A stretch of DNA of 64,000 nucleotides from Typhlomys cinereus (lineage: Eukaryota > Chordata > Mammalia > Rodentia > Platacanthomyidae), in the NCBI GenBank assembly GCA_023101885.1, contig JALPQD010000137.1, positions 3,286,001 through 3,350,000 of the forward strand. The letters run 5' to 3'. The notes under the pieces were generated by a model. It was not told the DNA's origin, did not search any database, and saw only the letters and a list, made by a program, of their open reading frames with translations. Numbering within the stretch: the stretch's first letter is position 1; each line of letters starts with the position of its first letter. This document shows positions 59,401 to 64,000 of the stretch, one piece after another. The position numbers and the translations under genes were made by a program.

Positions 59401-62400
59401 TCGGTCACCAGGGGAAGGGTTGAGGAAGGCTATGTGTGAACTCCTCAGTCCCTTCTTATAAAATTCCTAAACCCTGCTGCCTCAGGGTCGCACTCCCTCA
59501 CTGCGCTGAGGACTTGTGCAGCTCAAACCTAGGTTTTGTTTTTTAAATAAAAATGACCCTCTTGTTCTTGCATCGGTGGACAACTTCATGGGTTTCTTTG
59601 GACTTTTCACTCTGGGCATAACACAGGTGTGATTGTTCACATGTTTGTTGAGTATGTGTACCTGTGGAGGCATAATGATGACATCAAGAACATTCTGCAT
59701 TGCTCCACTGCCTCACTGCTTAACTCTAGGGTTTTCCAGGTTCTACCTTCCAGGGATGGCATTATAGGCCGCCATTACCATCTGAGATCTAAATTCAAAT
59801 CCTTTGCTTACAAAGCAAAGACTGAGTCATCTTTTCAGCCCTTTTCTACAATTCTTAATACTGAGGTGGCTTTTCTGAACAACAACAACAAAGTATATTC
59901 CAGAGAGCTTTGTTATTTTTCTTTTTCATACATGCACAAGGGATGCATGCAAATGTGTGTTCTGAATGTGAGTGTAGTGTAACAGTGCACTTGAGTGTGA
60001 TATCCAAGAGTGATATATTGAATCATGTTAGATTGTTCTTCCTCTTTATTGTTTGTTCTGGGGTTTGCCAGGCTCCACCTTCCATGGTTAGAATATAAAA
60101 CCATTGATGTATCCAAACTCAAGTACTTTTCCTTGCAAGGCAAAGACTTTAACGCAGAGCCATCTTCCCAGCCTCCAGCTTTGTTTATTATTAAAGTGGC
60201 TAGCCTCAACTTTATCTCACATTAAAAGTTATTAGAGAGCTGTGTACTTGACTACATTACCTTAGTCCCTTGGACATCTTTTACTGAACTGTGCTTCAGC
60301 ATTTATGCTGTTGGTTTCCACAAGGAGATCAATTTAACCACTTGTCACCTCTCATCACAGGGGGAAACCAGCCCTATGGTAAAAAAAGCTAACTCAATGT
60401 TGTCTCAGTGGTAGTGACGAATTTGAGTTAGATCACTGAAATTCAGTTTTCATTAAGAATCCATCATTGACAACATTGAGTAAGATTAACTCAAGTAACT
60501 GAAAAGAAACTTTCAACAAGGAAAATAAAACACCAAGATTTAAAATTTAGAAAAGAAAGCTTCTAGTCTTACTTTACCTGCTAATGCTTCTGCTGTATCC
60601 TGAAATTTTTCAAAATGTTTTAACTTCACTCTAGAATTTAAGAAAAAAATAAGTATGTTACGAATTATTGTATGGAGTTTTTCCTTTGGATATATAAACT
60701 AATGCCATTACAAAATTTGTCTCCAGTTTAACCTGTACGGCAAACTGAAACACATTAAGAGCAGGCTCAGTTAAGTAAGCAGCTCACAGGGGTTCCTAAC
60801 ACGCTTCAGGGACACCTCCCTCCAGGGTGAGAAAATATAGCAAACAATTTCTGCCAGCACTCTGGAAAAGGGGAACAGTCCAAGTGCCTGGAGGAGGCTG
60901 TCCTAAGAATAAGTCATGCCTCAGAGAACTCAGAGCTGCAGCTTCAGTGAGTCTCACTCATGCTGGGTTTGAGTCATCCCTGCTCAAGAAAGTAACTCTT
61001 ATGCCTATTCTTGTAAGAATAATAAATTCTCTGGTTCATCAAGTTGGACCTTGGCATAGTCATTACTTTAGTTTCTTGTTGCAGTCCATCTGAGGTGGAT
61101 ATATATGGTTGTAGGGTTGTCTTTCAAGAAAAAGAATAACACAACACAGGGAACATTAATTCTGTAAAAGTTATATAGCCGGAAAAAGTACTGAATGTTT
61201 TTACTGTATCCATTAATAAAAGAAACCTGCAAGCCACACATAATTGTACAAGTCTATAAACCTAGGTAACTCAGGAGGCTGAAGCAAGATCACAAGTTCA
61301 AGGCGAACCCTGACAACTTAAAAGGGCCCCTGTCTCAAAAGAGCTGGTAATAAAACCTCAATGGTAGAGCTCCACCTGGCATATGTAAAGGCTTGGGCTC
61401 AATCCCTAGCACCACGCACGCACAAAACAAAACCTCCCGTCTGTGATTAGGAATCAGATTGTAAAGTTGGAATATTTTTCATAAAATAACCATTTTCTTC
61501 CACATACTGGGCAAGCAGTATTTGGATTAGTATACCATTTGTATACGTTGAGGGAAAATGAAAACTGTATAGATACTGAAGTGTCCATATAAGCTGGGCT
61601 AGAATTGACCCAAGTATTTGAGCTCTTTAGGACAGAAATCTTATTACATCTGTTCATATAGTACAAATTCCATTAAAGAAATAACTTACTATTACGCTTA
61701 GTTTTTTGTTACCTCCTACATATTTATGTGCATGATAATATTTCATACAGAAAGAAATGTACACTGTTAATTCATTGCTGTCTCAGCGGTAGTGACGAAT
61801 TTTTGTTCAATCACTTAGACTCAGTTCCAAAAGGAATACATCATTGACAACAATGAATCAATCAACACATATAATCCTTTACAATGCAAAGTTGGTCTTT
61901 GATATGCCTAAAACAGTATTAGCTAAAGCAAGGTTCTTACCTGGCAAGAAAAATGTTTGTGGTTCTTAAAAACATACATACACATATATATAAGCAAAAA
62001 GTAATTTTATCATATTCTTTCTTACCCTAACACTAGGCTTACCATTATGAAGTGGCAGTTGTCTTGAGAACTTATCTCAACAAAGATACTGCAAAAATGA
62101 GATACTGCAAACAAATTACACTGAAACATGATTTTCTAGTGTTATTACAAACATCTCTAAAAAGCACCAAGAGATCTATACATATACTATAATTTACTCA
62201 ACAATATTCCTAATGATAGAAATTTAGGCTTTTTAGTACTAAAAATGATAGGACTGTATTTTGTTTTCCTGATTATTTATTTCACACCACTTTTGTAAGC
62301 TTACCATTTTTTTTTCTTTTGCTCTTATTAAGGGAAGCAGATGAACCATCATATGCAGTTATATACAGATCCTTTCAAATCTACAAGTACCAATTAGACC

Positions 62401-62953
62401 AGGAACAGCTTTATCCAGTGGGCTAATACTACCCACTCATTCAGCTATGAAAGCTACAATCTTACTTTCTTGTCAAAATTTCTTGAGGAAATCTGGTATA
62501 CTTTTTCTGGATTTATTAGTCAGTTGTTTTATACAAGAAGGTAGCATGAATCCACTACAAAGTTTAAAAAAAAAACTACTGACCCAGAGAAACTAAAAGC
62601 TCTGCATGTTTTATATAATTGTATAATGTGCATTATTGCTTTTAAAAGAAACTTGCAATACCCTATAAATCAATTTTAATATATAGTTCTGTTCAAGTCT
62701 GCAACAAACAAATTAGTTGAGAAAGCTTTACTCCAAATGAAAGTCTTAACTAAATTCTAACTATTTATAAAACTGTAAAACAGATCTCACAACAACAAAC
62801 TGAATGTAATCACATAAATGTGGCAAAGAGCAGGCTAAATATGTATTTCTAACCTCTTGGTTTCAAGATTACTTACATTTTATTTGCTTTTTCTGGAGTT
62901 TCAAATTCTTTCCACAAACTATCAACCTCTTGAAGTTTCTTCTCATTAAGAAC
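41365..62953 (-). CDS. NOP58: NOP58, core box C/D snoRNP protein (exons 2-15, 5'-partial in window)
   Basis: NOP58 is one of the four core proteins of box C/D snoRNPs, which guide 2'-O-methylation of rRNA in the nucleolus. Fourteen coding segments can be joined on the minus strand with GT donors, AG acceptors and matching phase. They encode residues 16-529 if exon 1 supplies the usual 15 residues. The order is the NOP5 N-terminal domain (about residues 1-66), the helical coiled-coil region (about 100-270), the Nop domain that binds the RNA kink-turn (about 270-400, with the hallmark [10 protein letters not shown] near 324), and a charged KKE/D tail (about 424-529). All segments are free of stops and the protein length matches human, so this is the functional gene and not a retrocopy. 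Exon 1 with the ATG, promoter and 5' UTR lies beyond base 64000. Four introns host snoRNAs. In human the neighbour past the 3' end is BMPR2. Identification rests on recalled family sequence, with all exons consistent. Confidence 0.97.
41779..42114 (+). mobile_element. tRNA-headed SINE, older subfamily, in NOP58 intron 14
   Basis: Complete copy plus a second short 3'-end unit (CACCCTTGGGCATCCACAAG, 42060-42114) inside one perfect 16-bp target duplication (AAAAACAGGCAGCACT, 41763-41778 and 42115-42130). Antisense to NOP58. Confidence 0.93.
42248..42384 (-). CDS. NOP58: NOP58 exon 14
   Basis: 137 bases: two bases that complete a Val codon split with exon 13, then 45 codons. It encodes seven Glu, [11 protein letters not shown], a Lys/Asp run, and [17 protein letters not shown]. 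It forms most of the acidic/basic KKE/D tail. The donor is GTATGT. The acceptor (CTAAAG) follows only a modest pyrimidine stretch but is required by phase and by the family protein. Confidence 0.95.
42385..44033 (-). other. NOP58: NOP58 intron 13
   Basis: 1.65 kb, AT-rich. I see no snoRNA and no clear SINE, which is unusual for this window. The minus strand has a 145-codon open frame at 42965-43402 without recognisable similarity, taken as chance. Confidence 0.7.
44034..44167 (-). CDS. NOP58: NOP58 exon 13
   Basis: 134 bases encoding the end of a split Ser codon, then 44 residues starting [20 protein letters not shown] and ending in alternating Lys/Ala/Ile, then one base of a split Val codon. 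Donor GTTAGT, acceptor TTTTAG. This is the start of the low-complexity C-terminal tail. Confidence 0.96.
44168..45500 (-). other. NOP58: NOP58 intron 12
   Basis: 1.3 kb of AT-rich sequence. No SINE head, C/D box pair or coding segment is recognised. Confidence 0.7.
45501..45562 (-). CDS. NOP58: NOP58 exon 12
   Basis: 62 bases encoding [20 protein letters not shown] and two bases of a split Ser codon. Acceptor CTTAG, donor GTAAAG. This is the linker between the Nop domain and the charged tail. Confidence 0.96.
45628..45872 (+). mobile_element. tRNA-headed SINE, older subfamily, in NOP58 intron 11
   Basis: AGGCTAGAGAGAGAGCTCAG head, AGCCTGGGAAATCTCAGAGC body. The end is replaced by a C-run. 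Antisense to the gene. Confidence 0.87.
45999..46440 (+). mobile_element. Solo LTR-like element (ERVL-like) in NOP58 intron 11
   Basis: TGTGGTAGTTAATGATTGTC, AGCTTGACAGGATTTGTAAT, GTTAATTGAGGTGAGAGGAC and GGAGGGTGGCACCATTTCTT resemble rodent class III LTR sequence. The right end is not defined. Confidence 0.55.
46679..46813 (-). CDS. NOP58: NOP58 exon 11
   Basis: 135 bases, 45 whole codons, phase 0 at both ends. It encodes the end of the Nop domain, including [20 protein letters not shown] and [16 protein letters not shown]. Acceptor TTTTAG, donor GTAAGA. Confidence 0.97.
46886..47195 (+). mobile_element. tRNA-headed SINE, older subfamily, in NOP58 intron 10
   Basis: GGACTGGAATGATGGTTCAG head, complete body, tail grown into a (GAAA)n/(GGAA)n purine run at 47130-47195. 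Antisense to the gene. Confidence 0.87.
47952..48115 (-). CDS. NOP58: NOP58 exon 10 (Nop domain core)
   Basis: 164 bases: two bases completing a Gly codon, then 54 codons. It carries the Nop-domain signature [20 protein letters not shown] followed by [20 protein letters not shown], the surface that contacts 15.5K-bound kink-turn RNA. Acceptor TTGAAG, donor GTGAGT. Confidence 0.98.
48773..48872 (-). ncRNA. SNORD11: Box C/D snoRNA, SNORD11 type (intron 9 of NOP58)
   Basis: Box C ATGATGA is at 48852-48858 and box D CTGA at 48787-48790. An 8-bp external stem (48773-48780 with 48865-48872) lies outside a short internal loop. The guide GTCACTACCTC again gives an 11-base match to 18S GAGGTAGTGAC, placing the fifth base at G509. 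It sits about 60 bases past the exon 9 donor, the same geometry as the copy in intron 8, which fits a tandem-duplication origin. SNORD11 versus 11B naming is tentative. Confidence 0.87.
48931..49057 (-). CDS. NOP58: NOP58 exon 9
   Basis: 127 bases: 42 codons from [20 protein letters not shown] to GARLIAHA, plus one base of a split Gly codon. Acceptor TCTTAG, donor GTGATG. It joins the helical region to the Nop domain. A SNORD11-type snoRNA lies about 60 bases past the donor. Confidence 0.97.
49135..49300 (+). mobile_element. Two B1-like pieces in NOP58 intron 7-9 region (intron 8)
   Basis: GCATATGCCAACAGCCTCAG... at 49135-49215 and AGACAGGCATGGTGGAGCGC...CAGTACTCAGAAGGCTAAGG at 49218-49295. 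Confidence 0.6.
49632..49712 (-). ncRNA. SNORD11B: Box C/D snoRNA, SNORD11 type (intron 8 of NOP58)
   Basis: Box C ATGATGA is at 49698-49704 and box D CTGA at 49640-49643. A 6-bp stem (one G-U pair) sits directly outside the boxes (49634-49639 with 49705-49710). The guide before box D contains GTCACTACCTC, an 11-base match to 18S GAGGTAGTGAC. The fifth base upstream of box D pairs with G509, the known SNORD11 site. It starts about 60 bases past the exon 8 donor. The assignment to 11B rather than 11 is uncertain. Confidence 0.87.
49769..49914 (-). CDS. NOP58: NOP58 exon 8
   Basis: 146 bases: two bases completing a Gly codon, then 48 codons from [20 protein letters not shown] to NILHLCTQ. Acceptor CCATAG, donor GTATAG. 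It is part of the coiled-coil region. A second SNORD11-type snoRNA follows in intron 8. Confidence 0.97.
50288..50522 (+). mobile_element. tRNA-headed SINE, older subfamily, in NOP58 intron 7
   Basis: GAGGCTGGAAAGATGTCTCA head, CTGAGTTCAGATTCC, CCTGAAGTCACCCTTGATCC and CACACAC end. Antisense to the gene. Confidence 0.88.
50757..50891 (-). CDS. NOP58: NOP58 exon 7
   Basis: 135 bases: completes a split Ser codon, then 44 codons [20 protein letters not shown]..., ending CKCLQKV, and one base of a Gly codon. Acceptor CTGCAG, donor GTAAGT. The [11 protein letters not shown] stretch is strongly conserved in the NOP56/NOP58 family. Confidence 0.98.
51235..51392 (-). mobile_element. B3/B4-like SINE in NOP58 intron 6
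   Basis: Minus-strand remnant ending in a (TATT)n-like tail at 51230. Contains AGAGATCACTTCTCTCC and TTTTATCTGCTGAGTACTCC on plus. Confidence 0.55.
51719..51783 (-). CDS. NOP58: NOP58 exon 6
   Basis: 65 bases: one base completing a Ser codon, 21 codons [20 protein letters not shown]..., and one base of the next Ser codon. Acceptor CCCCAG, donor GTAAGT. Confidence 0.96.
52917..53150 (+). mobile_element. tRNA-headed SINE, older subfamily, in NOP58 intron 5
   Basis: GACTGAAGAGATGGCTCAGG head. The B box is lost by a deletion. Body AGCCTGGGAAATCCCAGAGG. Antisense to the gene. An antisense B1-like piece follows at 53170-53263. Confidence 0.85.
53688..53824 (-). CDS. NOP58: NOP58 exon 5
   Basis: 137 bases: 45 codons from [20 protein letters not shown] to AAMCLGLAH, plus two bases of a split Ser codon. 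Acceptor TTGTAG, donor GTAAGA. It carries the helical segment used in contacts with the snoRNP partners. Confidence 0.97.
53885..54030 (-). mobile_element. B3/B4-like SINE in NOP58 intron 4
   Basis: Plus-strand text GGGGCTTCTGGTTGCCAGGT and ATCTTTAACTGATGAACTAC is the antisense of a tRNA-type SINE. Confidence 0.55.
54085..54325 (+). mobile_element. tRNA-headed SINE, older subfamily, in NOP58 intron 4
   Basis: GGGCTGGAGAAATGGGTGAG head, CCTGAGTTTGGATCCCAGGT, GAAGTCACCCTTGGGCCTTC. Antisense to the gene. Confidence 0.9.
54805..54926 (-). CDS. NOP58: NOP58 exon 4
   Basis: 122 bases: two bases completing an Ala codon, then 40 codons from [20 protein letters not shown] to KLGGVIK. The acceptor is GAAAAG. 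A competing AG nine bases further in (ACAG) would drop three residues present in the family protein, so the upstream AG is preferred. Donor GTAAGG. Confidence 0.95.
55072..55146 (+). repeat. (ATACT)n pentanucleotide microsatellite in NOP58 intron 3
   Basis: About 70 bases of imperfect CTATA/ATACT units (for example CTATACTATACTACACTATA). Units vary as ATACG, ACTAC, TGTAC. Confidence 0.9.
55923..56215 (+). mobile_element. tRNA-headed SINE, older subfamily, in NOP58 intron 3
   Basis: GATGGGCTGGAAAGATGGCT head, diverged body, purine-rich (GGGA)n/(GA)n run at 56156-56222 behind it. Antisense to the gene. An antisense B1-like unit follows at 56248-56345. Confidence 0.85.
56400..57190 (+). mobile_element. 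ID-, B4- and B3-like SINE remnants in NOP58 intron 3
   Basis: 56420-56490 ID-like (GGAATGTAGCTCGGTGTAGA). 56712-56910 ID-B1 dimer (AAGCCCAGGTTTGAACCCTG). 57036-57180 B3/B4-like (GGGGCTGGTGAGAAGAGGTC; AAGTTGTTCTCTGACATCC). Confidence 0.6.
57300..57510 (-). mobile_element. B3/B4-like SINE in NOP58 intron 3
   Basis: Antisense: TGAGGTCAGAGGATATCTTT, CTTTCTACCTTCACATGGGG, AGTAAGCTACCTCACCCATC. Confidence 0.65.
57733..57990 (+). mobile_element. tRNA-headed SINE, older subfamily, in NOP58 intron 3
   Basis: GGACTTGAGAGATGGCTCAG head, B box CCTGAGTTCCAATCCC, body with GGAGCCTGGGAAACCCCAGG, (TC)n(AC)n tail at 57953-57980. Antisense to the gene. Confidence 0.9.
58146..58260 (+). mobile_element. B1 SINE (7SL-derived), well preserved
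   Basis: GACTGGGTGAGGTGGCACAC, CCTGTAATCCAGTACTCAGG, AGGCTGAGGCAGGAGGATTA, CTAGGCTACACAGAAACACT: the clearest B1 in the window. Confidence 0.82.
58728..58862 (-). mobile_element. B3/B4-like SINE in NOP58 intron 3
   Basis: Antisense piece: ATTGAACTCAAGTTACCAGG and AGGTGCCTTAATTCACCTGC. Confidence 0.55.
59085..59628 (+). mobile_element. Solo LTR, ERV1/gammaretrovirus-like, in NOP58 intron 3
   Basis: It has the layout of a retroviral LTR: a TATA-like TTATAAAAT at about 59456, a CA-rich start region about 30 bases later, an AATAAA at about 59546, then a T/G-rich stretch and GGGCATAACA end. The order TATA, then a CTCACTGCGCTGAGG stretch, then AATAAA, resembles gammaretroviral R-U5. The boundaries are approximate and no partner LTR or gag/pol/env sequence is present. 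It lies antisense to NOP58. The class assignment is inference. Confidence 0.5.
59629..59855 (-). mobile_element. tRNA-headed SINE, diverged, in NOP58 intron 3
   Basis: On the minus strand the head (GGGCTGAAAAGATGACTCAG) is at about 59841. The body includes reversed TCCAGGTTCTACCTTCCAGG. Confidence 0.75.
59930..60178 (-). mobile_element. tRNA-headed SINE, diverged, in NOP58 intron 3
   Basis: Minus-strand head (GGAGGCTGGGAAGATGGCTC) at 60177. The body has reversed GGTTTGCCAGGCTCCACCTT. Confidence 0.78.
60392..60481 (-). ncRNA. SNORD70: Box C/D snoRNA, second SNORD70-type copy (intron 3 of NOP58)
   Basis: A paralogue of the snoRNA at 61770-61858. Box C (ATGATGG, non-consensus last base) is at 60461-60467 and box D (CTGA) at 60405-60408. 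A perfect 13-bp external stem forms between 60392-60404 and 60469-60481. It has the same 12-base guide against 18S GGTAGTGACGAA, so it is also predicted to direct Am512. It begins about 96 bases past the exon 3 donor. The internal region between D' and the guide has diverged from the other copy. Box C ending in G may weaken 15.5K binding, but the longer stem could compensate. Confidence 0.87.
60578..60630 (-). CDS. NOP58: NOP58 exon 3
   Basis: 53 bases: one base completing an Ile codon, 17 codons [17 protein letters not shown], and one base of a split Ala codon. Acceptor TTCTAG, donor GTAAAG. It is part of the NOP5 N-terminal domain and is followed by the largest intron seen here (5.65 kb). 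Confidence 0.96.
61230..61420 (+). mobile_element. B1-like plus ID-like SINE in NOP58 intron 2
   Basis: 61235-61345 B1-like (CACATAATTGTACAAGTCTA, ACTCAGGAGGCTGAAGC). 61347-61415 ID-like (CTCAATGGTAGAGCTCCACC, CTCAATCCCTAGCACC). Confidence 0.65.
61770..61858 (-). ncRNA. SNORD70: Box C/D snoRNA, SNORD70 type (intron 2 of NOP58)
   Basis: A C/D snoRNA on the host-gene strand. Box C (ATGATGT, last base non-consensus) is at 61838-61844 and box D (CTGA) at 61783-61786. An internal CTGA (box D') and a GTGATTGA-like box C' lie between them. Arms at 61770-61782 and 61846-61858 form a 13-position external stem with one mismatch. The 12 bases TTCGTCACTACC just before box D are complementary to 18S rRNA GGTAGTGACGAA. 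The fifth base upstream of box D pairs with A512 (human numbering), the known SNORD70 target. Which of the two SNORD70 copies is orthologous to human SNORD70 or SNORD70B is not decided here. Confidence 0.9.
62877..62953 (-). CDS. NOP58: NOP58 exon 2
   Basis: 77 bases: 25 codons from [20 protein letters not shown] to EKANK, plus two bases of a split Ile codon. Acceptor TTACAG, donor GTAAGT. It starts at residue 16 of the family protein. I find no exon 1 match between here and base 64000, so the gene continues off the window. Confidence 0.96.
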
Positions 62954-64000
62954 CTGTAATAAAAAAGTTTTGCTTAAATGACACATATACATATATATTA
63001 TTAAACTATTCGTGAACGAAGGTGATGAAGTAATGAGCCACTGTTCTTACGTAGCATACATTTGTGGATAAATTAATTCATTCTCAGCCTACTTGCAGTC
63101 TTTGAGAAACTTCACTACATTCTTTACACAGACAGAATTCTGAGCTTTAACTTTCTAAACTATGCAAATCATTTCTGTCCTGACTGATGTTTAAATTGGT
63201 TCCTTTTACTTTTTTGAAAATCATTTTTGTATATACATAAGACAAATGATTAGAAGTGGAGATAACTGATCATATAAAATACACATTATTTTATGTGTGC
63301 TGAAAGATATTGCCAAATTACTTTAAAGAGACTCCTCTACCCACACGCACATTGGGTCTCATGTGTCCCGCTGATCTCCTAACTCTGCTGCCTTACCTCC
63401 CTAGTGCTAGGATCAGGGTAACAGGCATGTACTACCATGTTCAGTATATGCAGTGCTTAGGATCCAACCCAGGTGGTTCACACATCCCTGACAAACATTC
63501 TATCAACTACGTCCTTGCTTTGAACATCTTTACTAATATTCTGATGAGTCAACTGTAAGAAGAGGATAAGGCACAATCCTCACAAATCCATACCCAGTAC
63601 TCAACATCCCTAAAAATGAGACAGTTTAAAATTTATTTTATTTTGAGATGGTCTCTTGGTTGAGGCTACACATATTAACAGTTACCATACAGTTATAATC
63701 CAGAAGAAAATTCTGGAACATTTTAAGGATTAGTTGTGATTTACTCCCAGCAAGGAGATTAAAATGAACCTCACCCAGCCACTCAGTTTAACAAATTATA
63801 TTACTTCTTAACCTTACTTATGTGTTTTAAATATCTGCAAATATTTCCACACGTGTCTGTAATATATAGATATGTATTAAAACTAGCAAGTACTAACAAT
63901 GTTTGTAGTGATAACTATTCATTATTTCTACTTAGAAATCCCATCTTAATCCAAAGAATAAGACAAAATGGTTAATGTGTGTAGTAGCGGTTTCTAATTT
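62954..64000 (-). other. NOP58: NOP58 intron 1 (partial)
   Basis: The intron continues past the window end. It contains an antisense B1-like unit with an antisense ID-like end at about 63355-63520 (ACAGGCATGTACTACCATGT). No exon 1 match is seen. Confidence 0.7.

Noticed and set aside
60391..60482. The SNORD70 hairpins read as plus-strand RNA containing a copy of 18S sequence
   Set aside because: The plus strand does contain GGTAGTGACGAA as in 18S, but boxes C and D in the correct order exist only on the minus strand, the NOP58 strand. It is the complement of the guide.

Overview
This window is nuclear DNA from a rodent. The evidence is a split protein-coding gene with GT-AG introns, intronic box C/D snoRNAs, processed pseudogenes, and a very dense load of rodent SINEs (B1-, ID- and B3/B4-like). 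On top of these sits an abundant tRNA-headed SINE of roughly 280 bp that I do not recognise as a mouse or rat family. I see no typical murine B2 copies, so a non-murine rodent lineage (for example kangaroo rat/pocket mouse, jerboa or beaver relatives) is more likely than mouse or rat. The species cannot be fixed from the window.

Right part (about 41.2-64 kb, minus strand): the gene NOP58, which encodes a core protein of box C/D snoRNPs. Exons 2 to 15 can be placed with GT-AG splice sites and continuous reading frame. Together with the expected 15 codons of exon 1, which lies beyond base 64000, they give 529 residues, the length I recall for human NOP58. A poly(A) signal lies at 41185-41190. 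Four introns carry box C/D snoRNAs on the same strand: two SNORD70-type copies (introns 2 and 3) and two SNORD11-type copies (introns 8 and 9). Their guides are complementary to one short 18S rRNA segment and point at two methylation sites three bases apart (Am512 and Gm509 in human numbering). The host gene therefore encodes both the snoRNP protein and RNAs that work with it.

Left part (1-41 kb): no intact protein-coding gene is visible. In human, the region past the 3' end of NOP58 is the gap towards BMPR2, so this is probably that intergenic DNA. It holds a processed CNOT9 pseudogene (about 2.25-3.79 kb), a processed RPL31 pseudogene with target-site duplications (31.6-32.1 kb), a U6 snRNA pseudogene (34.9-35.0 kb), a complete MaLR-type LTR element with a 5-bp target duplication (21.4-23.9 kb), several solo LTRs, L1 and L2 fragments, one L1 split by a nest of later insertions (13.2-15.0 kb), and many microsatellites. 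Two are striking: a C-rich tract at 5.28-5.45 kb and a polypurine tract at 13.93-14.18 kb.

The youngest SINE subfamily (GC-rich body, long flanking duplications) has about ten copies in the intergenic part and none in the 23 kb of NOP58. The older subfamily occurs in both, and in NOP58 introns it is almost always antisense to the gene.
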